Positions 11,060 to 21,460 of a stretch of DNA of 64,000 bases are shown here, piece by piece; position 1 is the first letter of the stretch, and every line of letters starts with the position of its first letter. The notes under the pieces are model-generated. The model was given only the letters and a program-made list of their open reading frames with translations, was not told where the DNA came from and did not search any database. The translations under genes and the position numbers were made by a program. Source of the DNA: Isoetes taiwanensis (taxonomy: Eukaryota > Streptophyta > Lycopodiopsida > Isoetales > Isoetaceae); the NCBI GenBank assembly GCA_021234155.1, contig JAJEKV010000079.1, positions 801,395 to 865,394 of the forward strand. Reading direction: 5' to 3'.

Positions 11060-11827
11060 TGAATACAACAAATTTTGTCTACTTCTATATTTCTACAATG
11101 TAATACATGTTACATACCTTTTTTGCGGTTTCTTGGCTATGCAACAAATGTTCCAACACTTTCTCCAACCGTATCCCCAACCGGGTGTCTCATGAGGTAA
11201 AGCTTCATCCATAGCGCAGCAGTTAATCACTGTAACTAGGACATACTTATCCCCGAGCGGAATTCCATGACAGTTTACAGTCGGATCGATGGAGCCGATC
11301 TTGCATAATCCTAGTTTCCTTTTCTGATTTGTACGTTGATCAGAATACACAGAATACACAGAATCCTATTCAAGGTATTTAATTTGCCCACGTATCAATA
11401 ATCGCGTAGAGAGTATTATGCTTGCATGAATTTGAGATATTTCCTTGCCTTCAGTTAATATGCTTTGCATGAGTTTGAGTTATTATGCTTTGCATGAATT
11501 TTAAGTATTACCATCAGTTAATGCTCTGATTGTCCGTTTTGTGGAACATAATTTTGCTCTGTTTTATATATAGAATATAGCGGTGTTAGACAGTTGGAGA
11601 TAGCAATGTTCAATGAGGTTAAATAGTGTGAAATATGGATTCATAAAGGGTATGTAGCTTAAAATGTGGATGCAAACTAATTTAGTTTCAAAATCACGCA
11701 TAGCATGGTCAAGAATAGGAGTTACCAACACGCCAAGCGTGAATTGTACTAATTTAGGTTTAAATGCACGCCAAGCATGATCTCTTGTTCTGAAAAGTAC
11801 TCTAAAAAATGTTCATCTTCTTTTGCA
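11060..11827. other. AT-rich spacer with CACGCC..GCGTG palindromes, ends in an acceptor-like site
   Basis: No coding signal. Contains CACGCCAAGCGTG at about 11,731 and related words at 11,690 and 11,770, like the arrays at 12,980 and 15,360. It ends TCTTCTTTTGCAG at 11,828, a good plant splice acceptor in front of an NLS-coding segment, so part of it may be an intron. Confidence 0.45.
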
Positions 11828-11828
11828 G

Positions 11829-12953
11829 TGCCCAAGAGGAAGAAAACCCCTAATAATTCGGGTTCTAATCCTGCCAAGAAAGCAAGGGTAGATCGACCCG
11901 GATGCGCACCATATGATCTCTCACCTTAGATGATGAAGTGCCGATTCTTATAGCAACCACTAACCACCCCCCGCCTCGAAGAGGAAATGGACGAGGGTGC
12001 CGAGTGGTACGTTGACCTTGCCAAGACAAATGGCAAGCTCGACTTAACTCTCTTCTCGAGGAAAAAGGAAGCAGACACTAATCTCTTGTGAGGAAGAAGA
12101 TGACACCAACTGCAAATTGCTCTTGGAGATTACACAGAAGTAGAAGAAAGATCTCGCTCGCACTTACTCAATTGTGAGAGCTACTGCATACAAGGATACG
12201 TTCATGAAGACAGATGTGAACGGTGAGACATGTTTTAAGTATGGTTGGCCAACCAATGTAGCAGTTACGCCAATATCTATTTGCCAAGGGGTTACAAATG
12301 CGTAGAGGCATGTTCACTAAACCCAACACGGTCACTATTTGCGAAGAAGCTAGGGAATTAGCTGACTTGAAAGCTTCTAAGAGGGTCCTAGATCTAGGGA
12401 AGGATGTTCAACCTGCAGTTGTCGAAGGCATGGAGGCTTCTGTTTTTTAGAATGAACAGGATAGAGTGGCGCAGCTAGAGGCCATGAACAAGCTCAATAA
12501 ATACTCGACCATTATCCATTGGGTCTTAAGGAAACTTTTTAGATCCATGTGAAGTCCCTCATCCGCTCACCAAGCTCCATTTATGTTAGCGTAAGATATG
12601 ATCCAAAGACATGCCATGGAGATTGTTCGAGAGCATGATTAGTAATCCGTGTCAAATGCCTATGCCACGGGATGTGCTACCTTGGGATATGATCTCGAAC
12701 AAGCTGCCTTGGTGGATCTAACGCCCGTGAGCTATTATCAAGTGATGATATTAAATATGTCATCATCGACGGGCAAAGATTCTCGTTGAGGCACAAAAGG
12801 CCATCATCGAAAAGCGAACAAACAGCCAAAAAATGTTCTACAATCACTATAGCGTATAGGAGGTGTCGATCTTGGATGCCAATACTTCACCGCAGATTTG
12901 GCTCGAGATTAGTGCAACTTTGAATGAAATGGGGAAGACATTTCTATACAAAA
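11829..12953 (+). pseudogene. Broken exon of an unknown NLS-bearing protein
   Basis: After the acceptor-like TTTTGCAG the frame reads PKRKKTPNNSG..AKKARV, a basic bipartite-type nuclear localisation signal. Long stretches then stay open with only occasional stops or single-base shifts, for example EEMDEGAEWYVDLAKTNG (about 11,980-12,040), VNGETCFKYGWPTNVAV (about 12,215-12,265) and TICEEARELADLKASKRVLD (about 12,335-12,395). The segment ends AAAAG before GTAACT at 12,954, a donor-like site, just ahead of the palindromic array. I do not recognise the protein family. The pattern is that of a once-coding, now decayed exon of a nuclear protein. Confidence 0.5.
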
Positions 12954-12974
12954 GGTAACTAACCGCATTAGGAT

Positions 12975-13320
12975 GTTAGCATTTTAATGTTCACGCCCGG
13001 TCGTGCTTTCAATTCAATTGAATTCACGCCGCCGCCCGGTTTCATAAATTGAATTCACGCCAGCGTGTTTTCAAATCAATCAATTCCACGCCCGGTGTTT
13101 TCAAATCAATCATTGATTTGAAAACACGCTGGCGGGAATTCATTGATTTGAAAACACGCGGATTTGAAAACACGCCTGGCGTGAATTCATTGATTTGAAA
13201 ACACACCCGGGCGTGAATTGGTTTGATTTGAAAGCACGCTGGCGGAATTGCATTAGTAACTTAATTCATTTCACGCCAGCGTGATTTTTCTCTTGATCAA
13301 TTCTATTCAAATCGCGCGCC
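12975..13320. repeat. Array of palindromic CACGCC/GGCGTG repeats
   Basis: Eight or more degenerate units alternate in both orientations: TTGAATTCACGCC(A)GCGTG followed by TTTTCAAATCAAT, and the reverse, ATTGATTTGAAAACACGC followed by TGGCG(T)GAATTCATT. Units are about 30-45 bp, and neighbouring inverted units could fold into hairpins. Isolated units of the same kind occur at 11,690-11,790 and 15,360-15,520. The array sits between two decayed coding segments, in what looks like an intron position. Confidence 0.8.
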
Positions 13321-13329
13321 GTGTTTCTA

Positions 13330-15348
13330 TTCTATGATAATCGATTCAATGTCCGTACTATTGCAAACCATACGTGGAACAACCGCCACGCCCACAACGA
13401 TTGGGTGGAATATGGCTGCCCATTGCCCACCGCATGTATGGGTCAAAGTCCGAGGCATTCAAGCTGCCGGAGCGACTCTGCCGCAGATACAATTATACAG
13501 AGAAGAAGAAGACCGCAAGAAAATCAAAGAAAAAAGGTGGTGATGACATTGCAGATCCTTCAAAAGCTCATCTAGCGGTCAGACCAAATGACTCGTGATA
13601 AGATTGTGTTTTGTAAGGAGGCGATGGCTCAAGTGGAATGAATTCGGGACGCTTTATGCACAAGGGAAGCCGCCAGATACTATGGGTAGGGTGCCTCCTC
13701 GCTGATGTAAGTATCTTTGACTTGAATGTGACAGAGATGAGAAAGACTTCGTGGGCTAGACGACGCTGAGACCATTTGGGTTTTAGAGCAAAGGCTTAAA
13801 GAAGGAAGTCTTATACAAGAAGGGTGCTTTCACCAAGGACGATGTCCTTCGTTGAGTGCCGCAGCCATGTGAAGGATGTAATGATAATGAAGTCACCGGT
13901 AGGAGCCGAAAGTTACAAAGGCTATCGGGGATGTGGCATTATCCGAAATTGGATTGCCGGACAAATACAAGGTCAAGAACGATGACATCAAGAAGTTTGT
14001 ATTCTGGTCAAAGGACTTCCTAAAGAATTGGAAGGCTAAAAATACAAAACATAAGGAGACTCTACCCCTAAGGTAATCGGGCCGAGTTGAGAAGAAAAGT
14101 GGCCCTTGTGAAGAAGATTATCGAGAAGACGACGACAATCGCCCAAAGATTCGGTCTCCATTGGGTACAAAGATCTCTTGCCCGGAATCAACTTCCGCCT
14201 TAAAAATATATCACTCTTTGTGTTGGACAACAGGGGTGGGAGAGGAGATATGGGCATGAACCAGAAGGACTACAGCAGCTTCTTTACCAGCTGTATAGGA
14301 TTGACAACTGAGAGGTCCTTCACTATTGTCATCGTTTGTCCTTCGTGAGTCACATCCATGCACTATCCGGCCGCTCATGATCCGAGTGCCTCAAAGTTAT
14401 TAGGGAGGGATGCCTAATATATGATGTTAAGGATAATGAGTCGCAACAGAACGGAAGATGGCACATGTGATCTTTATTATGATATCCATGCTGTCAGACG
14501 AGGAATATGATATTGCTAAGACCAAGGGTGACAATAGCAGTGCATGGGAATGTTTTCTTCTAGATGATCCAGACTTGAGAACTATATTCTTTCATACGGA
14601 TCAGGTCAGAAGAGGATGAGGATCGGGACCCCCTCCTAAGTGGGGAAATCAAGTACGAGCTACAAACTAAGGAGAAGGGCCCCTTAAATAAAAATGGATT
14701 TCCCCCGTCTATGGCTGCTTACCTCGTCGAGGCATTTGCTCCAATTGATACAACCTGCGTGGAGCTTCATGTTGGAGGTTATATTGCCCGAGAGGCTCTT
14801 ATGGGTGCAAGAAGATGTCACTGCTTTGTGAGTGATGAGCAGGCCAAAGACTTTCTTGAACCATTCCTCATGCATGTGCTTGCCAAATCTCCTAAAGGCC
14901 CTTATGGCAACCCAAATCATCGAAGAATCAAAAGTCTCGTAGACTTGTCCAATTCGAAAGTGGACGCTGCTTCCGTGAGGGAACTAGTAATCTGCAGCCC
15001 GATAAGGAAAGCAATAATGACCAAATAGTCGCTAAACCGGCTGCTCAAAGTACCGCGGATGGCGGCGAACTTAGGGAATATCCTTGCCCACATTGCGGGT
15101 GATGCAAGCAACAATAGAGTAGATTCACGGGTTAACAATGAAATAATTGACAGTGGAAACTGAAAACCAAGGCAACCAAGGCGCTCTAGTGATTCAGGTG
15201 TTTGCCAAATCAATAGTAAAATAATGTCAGCCAGAAGGACGCCTTGTGAACTAATAGAAAATAACAATTCTAACAAATGAAGAAGACGAAGATTAAGGGT
15301 GGCTAAGGGGAGAATGACGCCAATTTACGGCAAGAAAACCAAGATGAT
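13330..15348 (+). pseudogene. Decayed coding block, possible beta-class amino-methyltransferase
   Basis: Shifting but long open stretches. GDVALSEIGLPDKYKVKND is at about 13,930-13,985. NISLFVLDNRGG is at about 14,200-14,235, followed by RSFTIVIVC at about 14,310. AAYLVEAFAP then VELHVGGYIAREAL and FVSDEQAKDFLEPF lie at 14,711-14,870. The order 'VLD-x-x-G loop, then VIVC strand, then VE/DLxxGG loop with a following acidic residue' resembles beta-class adenine/cytosine amino-methyltransferases, where motif IV (DPPY) precedes motif I (FxGxG). However, neither DPPY nor FxGxG is intact, so this is a weak call. Cys pair CPHC at about 15,090. The block ends before GTATGG (15,349), donor-like. Confidence 0.32.
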
Positions 15349-15547
15349 AGGTATGGCCTTGCCCATTTAAATCGCCGCACACGCGTGATTTTAATTTGTA
15401 TTACCTTTGAATTAAATCGCCAGCGTGCTTTGATTATTTTTGTTGTCAAACTAAATCACGCCGAAAGCACGATTTGGTTATGACTATTTCAAATCACGCC
15501 ATGCGCTTGTATTGTTTGTGTTATCGTGATCTTGTCGACCCGGATAC
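15349..15547. repeat. Intron-like spacer with CACGCC-type repeats
   Basis: Begins with a donor-like GTATGG and is rich in AAATCACGCC, CGCCAGCGTG and GCACGATTTG words related to the 12,975-13,320 array. It separates the possible methyltransferase block from the FCP1-like segment. Confidence 0.5.
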
Positions 15548-16135
15548 ATGTTTGATGTTTTAGCTTCCATTGGCGTTTCTAAGAAGGTTGTGGTGTTCGA
15601 CCTAAACGGAGTCCTTTGCAAGACGCTTTCCAAAAAAATAAAGTGGCTAGAGATCGGTTTCATCGACACCAAGAGAATCAAACACCAAGTGGATCTATCC
15701 GCGGCCGCACTTGAAGGAGATGCTAGATGAGGCATTCAGTTATTTCGAAGTTGGTATTTGGTCATCCATGGAACTAAGGAACATCAAGGATACTTTGGAG
15801 GCACTGGGGAAATACGTAGACATTGGTTGACCTTTTGGGATCGTAACAAATGTGTGAAGTTCACTAATCCCAAGGATCCAACAGCAAGCCTATATATCTT
15901 CATCAAACACTTGAGTAACATGATGGACTAACTTGGTATTGAGAATAAGGATGATATAATCATAGTGGATGATGATGCTCTCAAATGCTTCTACAATCAA
16001 ACGCAGGCCCTGAATCCACCATCTTACGATCCAAAAACTTTGCGCATGATGATTTTCTCGTGAAGTTTGTGTCTATTATGCATAATTTGGCTATGGGGAT
16101 GACGGTGGGTGAAGTGTTAGATTCACATCGTTAAC
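15548..16135 (+). pseudogene. FCP1/NIF-type HAD phosphatase domain relic
   Basis: FCP1-homology (NLI-interacting factor) domains are HAD-fold phosphatases that act on phosphoserine, for example in the RNA polymerase II tail. Here KKVVVFDLNGVLC (15,584-15,622) is the HAD motif I, with the plant-type DLNG in place of DxDxT. SYFEVGIWSSMELRNIKDTL (about 15,740-15,800) matches motif II. FWDRNKCVKFTNPKDPTASL (about 15,833-15,893) follows. IIIVDDDALKCFYNQTQALN (about 15,957-16,017) matches motif IV, and DDFLVKFV closes the domain. Two or three frameshifts and stops (about 15,725, 15,828 and 15,930) break the frame. It may have been the last exon of the decayed block starting at 10,543, or a separate captured gene. 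Confidence 0.75.
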
Positions 16136-16139
16136 GGAT

Positions 16140-16800
16140 AGAACGGACATGGAACCACACCTTGTTAAATACGTGGAAAAACATGGATTGATCCCTTAAT
16201 GTTTTATTGGAATATATGATATTTCTGTATGATATTTGTGCCATGTATCGATAATTTCGAGTCTGGAATTGCCTCGCAAATAATGCAATCTGTTATTATC
16301 AAACCTAATATTATCATCTATCGAGCAAGCAATTTTGGTCTCATCTATGTTAGCAATTTGCTCTTCATTTTTGCATATTTCAATTCGCATATGAAACGTC
16401 ACACGTGAATCGCAACCTTATGTTATTTTTGAAGTCCAAAAAAAAAGATTAAAAAAAACAAAAACCCCCTAGAAGACAATAGCAGGTTGGCATGATTTTG
16501 GAGTTGACATAATCCCAATTTAATTGGATGATGGTTCAAATACTAGTCATTTGACAACAACTTCGAGATCGAGACCCTTCATAGCACAACCTTGCATATC
16601 GAAGGACATACAATAGAAATACACTAATTCTAACATGGCATTGACTCCTAGCAAGCAAAGGAACTGGTTCCTCCTGCAAAGGAAAAAAAAAAACTAATAT
16701 GTTAAAATAACATTTGTAATTTTTGCCATAAAATAATGCAATTTTCTACTACCACATTGTTATCAAGCCATTTTTTCAAACAGATTAGACTTAGCTCCTT
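16140..16800. other. Unassigned AT-rich DNA
   Basis: No gene or repeat recognised. The minus-strand open frame 16,196-16,402 resembles nothing known. Confidence 0.4.
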
Positions 16801-16805
16801 TCAAA

Positions 16806-17069
16806 CTATCATCTATCTATGCAATAAAACTATGCTTCTTCAAATGAAATATAAAGGGAAAAGATTAGCCACCAATAGCAGTCTAATGACACTAATCCTA
16901 AATAAAAACCTAGCAAATATTACCTTGCTAAAGCCTTCTATCATCTATCTATGCAACAAAACTATGCTTCTTCAAATGAAATATAAAGGAAAAAGATTAG
17001 CCACCAATAGCAGTCTAATGACACCAATCCTAAATAAAAACCTAGCAAATATTACCTTGCTAAAGCCTT
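16806..17069 (+). repeat. 132-bp tandem duplication
   Basis: Two consecutive 132-bp units (16,806-16,937 and 16,938-17,069), each starting CTATCATCTATCTATGCAA, differ at only about three positions. The length is a multiple of three, which is why one open frame runs through both. I take the frame as an artefact of the duplication. Confidence 0.92.
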
Positions 17070-17084
17070 CTGGTGTGTTTTTTG

Positions 17085-17185
17085 GAAGTTTCTTTTTGCC
17101 CTTTTTTGTTTTTGCTTCTTTTTTTGCCCTCCCATTGCTCCCCCTTTTTTTTCCTTTAACCTTTTTTCATTCCAAGGGTTTGTTC

Positions 17186-17216
<31 letters not shown>

Positions 17217-17330
17217 ACTTCTTTTTTTGCCCTCCCTTTGCTCCCTCCTTTTTTTTCCTTTAACCCTTTTTCATTCCAAGGGTTTGTTCTATGATTTTTT
17301 GGTCATCTAATCTCTGAAGGTCAATATGAG
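17085..17330 (+). repeat. T-rich dispersed repeat, copy B
   Basis: Same family as 120-430: TTTTTTGCCCTCCC, TTTTTTTCCTTTAACC, TTTTTCATTCCAAGGG and TTTGTTCTATGATTTTTT occur twice in tandem here, about 110 bp apart. Confidence 0.75.
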
Positions 17331-17852
17331 ACGTATGATCATGACTAACCTTGGCCGCCCAATTAGATGGTTAATCTCGTCTGTTCAATTTAGGGTTTGA
17401 TAAATAACATACTTACACTATAAGTTTATAGTATAAAGATTGTAGTAGTTACAAGCAATTTGAAATAGGAAAGAATTGGAAACTAGCGCAATAAATTTCT
17501 TATGCTATGAGCAATACTTTGTGATTTTGAAAAAAAGGTTGAAAAGATATACAATATTCTGCAACTTCCAACCAATGAGCAATAAACTGAACCCGCCAAG
17601 AGCAAAGCCAACCAAAGGGCAACCCATGGAGCATCACCACCTTGTCTAGAATTAAAAAGTTAATATTTGCAAGCCTCTTCTTTCGTTTGGTAAGCCAAAA
17701 ATCATTAAAAAAGTCAGATCATTAGAATGCAAGAAATTGGGAAGGAGTGATAGAAAGTCTAAAGTATGGGCCAAACTCGAAAATGCATTGAACAAAGGTA
17801 AGCAAAGGAACCAAAAAAACAAGGCAATGAAGTTCCTGATGCAAGGCAGGAA
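17331..17852. other. 3' flank of the papain-like gene
   Basis: Downstream (3') side of the minus-strand gene at 17,853. Probably contains its 3' UTR and polyadenylation site. No other gene seen. Confidence 0.5.
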
Positions 17853-19692
17853 TCATACGAGGACAAACTCAAGCATATAGACAGCAAAAAGGCCTTGCAA
17901 AGCTCGGATGGAGGAACGGAATGGCGAGAAGACTTGGGGAGAGCTGGAAGGGGATGGGGAAGGGGGGGTGGACTCAGTTGGAGCAGGCACAGATGGAGAT
18001 GGAGATGGAGATGGAGAGTAAGGAGGAGGAGGTACAGGGAAAATAGATGGTGGAGGTGGAGCATGGTGTTTAGATGGTGGAGGTGGTGGAGGTGAATAAT
18101 GATGATGGGGAGGTGGTGGAGATGGTGGTGGTGGTGAATCAAAAATAGATGGCGGCGGAGGTGGAGATGGAGGTGGATATATTATACCCGGCGGTATCGC
18201 CGGAATTGGCCATTCATGTTCATGCTCCAATTCCAGTTCATATGGTTCCGGCTGTGAATCTATCAGCTCTTCAGACGTTTTCAGACCAATTGGTATTGCC
18301 ATGTTGCTCGAAATACCACACCTTCCATAAGCTAGTTCATCCTCTTGCTTGATCCTCATGTACCCCTCTTCTCCCCATCCGTCTCCCCATGAATTCTTCA
18401 TTATAAAGTAGTTCGATCCTTCTTCAGATTTATAGCCTACAGCAAGCGCATACAGATTTGTTTCTGTATCATGGCAAGGACCTGTATAAATCCCCTGCAA
18501 CAAACAAAGATAATATAATCAATGACATCTAAAACACTATTCGAACATAAATATAATAAAAACTTCGTTTCTTACCCCTGCATAGAAAACAAATTCTTTG
18601 GCACTGGCATCTAGATGAACAATCGTTGGTCCAGTAGTGAGGAGCTCGGCCAAAATGGAATCAGGTCCTGAAAATCTTCTATAGTCCTCGATATACACTT
18701 TCTAGAATGACAGGAAAAAGCTTAATACCTTACATTTGAAATGGAACAGGACAAAGGATGAAATACCTCTTCTTGGTCAATATTTTTGCATGTTCCTTGC
18801 TGAGAATGAAAAGGGTAATTACTATTTGAAGCAATACCGTGGTGGACAATGTATTTAAGGGCCTGAACTGCATCTCCTGAATCACAGCCTTTGTTAGGGC
18901 CCCTTGCGTCGCAGTCTAAGAGCTCTTGTTCCGAGAATCCGTTAAGCTTTCCAGTCTTTATCTTATGCAGACCTTCCAGCGATCCGGTGGCAGCAAAAGC
19001 CCATGAAGCTCCTGCATTAATAACCTGAACTGTCACTTCTGTTTGTTTGTTTTTAGATAAAAAACAGAGCAGAACAGAACAGAGCATTTATTGGCACATT
19101 AAAATAAACAAACTACTGGAAAACGCAAAAATTTCAGCTATGAGGAACCTTAATATTAATAAGCAACATTTACAAGATAAACTAAACTGATTTCAATACC
19201 TACTTAAATCTAGTGCATGACACCAAATACAAGCACAAACACATTACCTGTGCAGGACTCGATGTTCTTGATCGCTGTAACTGCTCCTTTTTGCCTCCAA
19301 TCTATTGATGAGCCTTTAGATCCAGAATTTATCGACGGCAAATTCGTTTCTGTCACCATTTTTATTGTTTCTTCTGCATCGCGTCGATTTGTAAACAGAG
19401 ACTCGATTTCTTGGTCCGAAAGATCAGCAAACTGGTTAAGCCCGAGCCAAAAACTTCGATCATTTTGCTTATTTTGTGCATCGATCCACAAAAGATTGCT
19501 CTTGAAGTTCAAGAACCTAGATTCCCTCTCAATATCCCATTGGTAAATCTTACCATGCTTCAAACACCAATGGTCAAAAAGAATCCCAATCTTTTGGTCG
19601 GATTCAAGATCCTCAGACCTGTAAGCAGAGCAGAGGAAAAAAGACGAAGCCAAAGCGACGAACAAGAAGAAAAATGCGGCGGAAGAGGCCAT
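17853..19692 (-). CDS. Secreted papain-like (C1A) pseudo-protease with extensin-like tail
   Basis: Four exons on the minus strand (19,692-19,248; 19,011-18,767; 18,701-18,576; 18,494-17,853) splice GT..AG in phase to 485 aa. Residues 1-23 are a signal peptide. An I29 propeptide follows with the ERFNIN pattern (ERESRFLNFKSNLLWIDAQN). The papain domain starts SSIDWRQKGAVTAIKN. The usual QGxCGSCWAF reads IESCTGASWAF. The catalytic Cys is therefore Ser151 and the oxyanion Gln is Ile, with one extra residue in the loop. The catalytic His position is Leu286 (TNLYALAVGY), while Asn306 in KNSWG is kept. About 120 residues of SPPPP/SPSP extensin-like sequence and a hydrophobic C terminus (ALQGLFAVYMLEFVLV), possibly a GPI-anchor signal, follow. 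RD21-type plant proteases have a Pro-rich linker plus granulin; no granulin is present. The frame is intact, so I infer an expressed non-catalytic protein of the cell wall or surface. Confidence 0.9.
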
Positions 19693-19880
19693 ATCTGCCC
19701 TAACACAAGAATCGAAGAAACATAATCCAAAAACCTAAGCGGAATCCGACATTATGAAGAATTTAAGAGGAGCTGAGAAGGAAAGACGGAACTATACTAT
19801 GGCGATGGATGCACTACGGCAAAGAAGAAAGCTTCAACGACCATTCTTCACGGGAAATGCAAAGATGAAGAGGACACCTT

Positions 19881-19897
19881 GCGGTTATAAAGTCTTG
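19881..19897 (-). promoter_or_regulatory. Possible TATA box of the papain-like gene
   Basis: On the minus strand ACTTTATAACCG lies about 195 bp upstream of the ATG at 19,692, a plausible TATA element and 5' UTR length. Only sequence resemblance supports it. Confidence 0.3.
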
Positions 19898-19899
19898 CG

Positions 19900-20500
19900 G
19901 AGGCTTTTATGAACGGGAAAATACCTGATATGTGTCGCTTGCAAATTCCCCCCTTGCATGAAAAAACATCCAATATGCGTGCTTCAATATTAGTACCCAT
20001 ACCCCCACACACACATGGGCCTTTATTCCTACAGTGTCAATGCTATTTAAATTTTGTGTATGCGAGTGACATAGGAATCCCTTGTATACAAGAATATTCG
20101 CCTAGCCTTGATTTTGAGCTGGAAGATCAGCCGACGCGCTCTGAGATCCTAAAATCAAGCACAGATGAACGTTAAGTGTAACGTGAGTTGAAGTGAGTGA
20201 GAGTGGAGATTTTGGTCGAAAACATCAGTTTTCAGTAGTTATCGAACTTTTTCTACTCTTTGTTTTGGTCTGTTTTAATTTGCAGAATCCATATTCTTGG
20301 ATTGAATGATGTCCGCATGGCAGATTGCGATGTGCTTAGAAGCTATAATCTCACTCACCTTAACTTTACATGTATGTGCTTATTTATATGTGCTCAGTAG
20401 GGGCACTAGCATCTCATATTCAGGAAATTGGACGTGTGGGCTCAATTCAACCCTTCATCACTACAATGACATGTAAAAATGCACATTTCATCGGCTTGCT
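19900..20500. other. Intergenic DNA upstream of the papain-like gene
   Basis: No recognised gene. An 88-codon open frame at 19,909-20,175 (plus) resembles no known family. Confidence 0.4.
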
Positions 20501-20504
20501 TATT

Positions 20505-20640
20505 ACCGCTAAGGTCTTTCTGTAGGGAATTTCTAATCCTGGACAATGTTGGGTGTTGTTTGTTTGTTTGAGTCCCATAGGCCATTTGGTCTCCATGAAA
20601 TATAAAAGCCAATTCAATTCAATTCAATTCAATTCAATTT
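20505..20640 (+). mobile_element. Retroposon 3' end with (CAATT)n tail
   Basis: Carries the same conserved tail as 2,200-2,340: TTATTACCGCTAAGGTC, TTTCTAATCC, GAGTCCCATAGGCCATTTGGTCTCC, a short A-rich stretch, then about six CAATT units. The 5-bp tail differs between copies (ATTCT versus CAATT), as expected where a LINE/SINE 3' end adds or copies a short repeat. The 5' boundary was not found. Confidence 0.55.
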
Positions 20641-21460
20641 ATGATTCTATATGTGTTATGGTATATATATAACCTATGTTGTATTATATGATTATATATG
20701 CTTGTGCTGTGGTTTTATAGAATTCTTTGTATGCGCTTATATATTATCTCGCATATCCGTTGAGTACATCCTTTGGAAAAGGGAAATCTAAAAGTTTTGC
20801 CCACCTATACTTATACAAGATGCTTCACTAGCACCTTATATACTCTTACTTTATATGCATTGTGTATACATACATAAGAAAACATATAGAAAGAGGCACA
20901 CCCAAAACCACCACCACCAGGAGTCCATATAGACAAACACAACATGTCAACTTTGATTGAAATGTTAGAACAGTCAAATAGCAATGTGGCATACATGCAC
21001 AATTTGAATTATGAGATGACACATGGCTCTTCCATTTAATGTCCTAGGGTGTGTGTACCAAAATAGGACATGAATTTCTGAGCAAAATAGGTGATATGTG
21101 TGACTGACAACAAATGTGAAAATGATATCTACAATAAAATAAAGGAGTGAACCAGGTGGGAGCTCCATAGATGGTACAATGCAAAAATTGATATATTGTA
21201 TGTAACCTTTATATGGATGCAATCGCAATGCAGGTTCCTTCTTGCGATGGGAACATAATGAACATGCAAGAGTTTTCCAAGAGTTTGTATGTTGGTTATA
21301 ATCAAAAGCTATATTTTGTGAAGATAAAAGTGATAGCATGCCATGACGAGAACCTTAACGAAACTTTTATTCATAAGAAAATCTGGGACATTGGATTGTA
21401 ATTGCGCCCCCAATGGTGTGATATCTATGGATTCTCATCGCATAAATGTATAGGGAAACG
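20641..21460. other. Unassigned intergenic DNA
   Basis: No recognised gene. Minus-strand open frames 20,811-21,339 have no recognisable domain. Confidence 0.4.

Noticed and set aside
12975-13320. CRISPR-like array
   Set aside because: Units are palindromic, irregular and without equal-length unique spacers, and the DNA is plant nuclear.
10543-16135. Possibility of an endogenised giant-virus segment
   Set aside because: Intron-like spacers, AT-rich repeats and the plant-type FCP1 motif argue for plant genes or a plant mobile element; no viral hallmark gene was seen.
17759-18142. His/Leu-rich ORF (127 aa) and the Arg/Trp-rich plus-strand ORF at 17,895-18,095
   Set aside because: They are other-frame shadows of the proline-rich tail of the papain-like gene.
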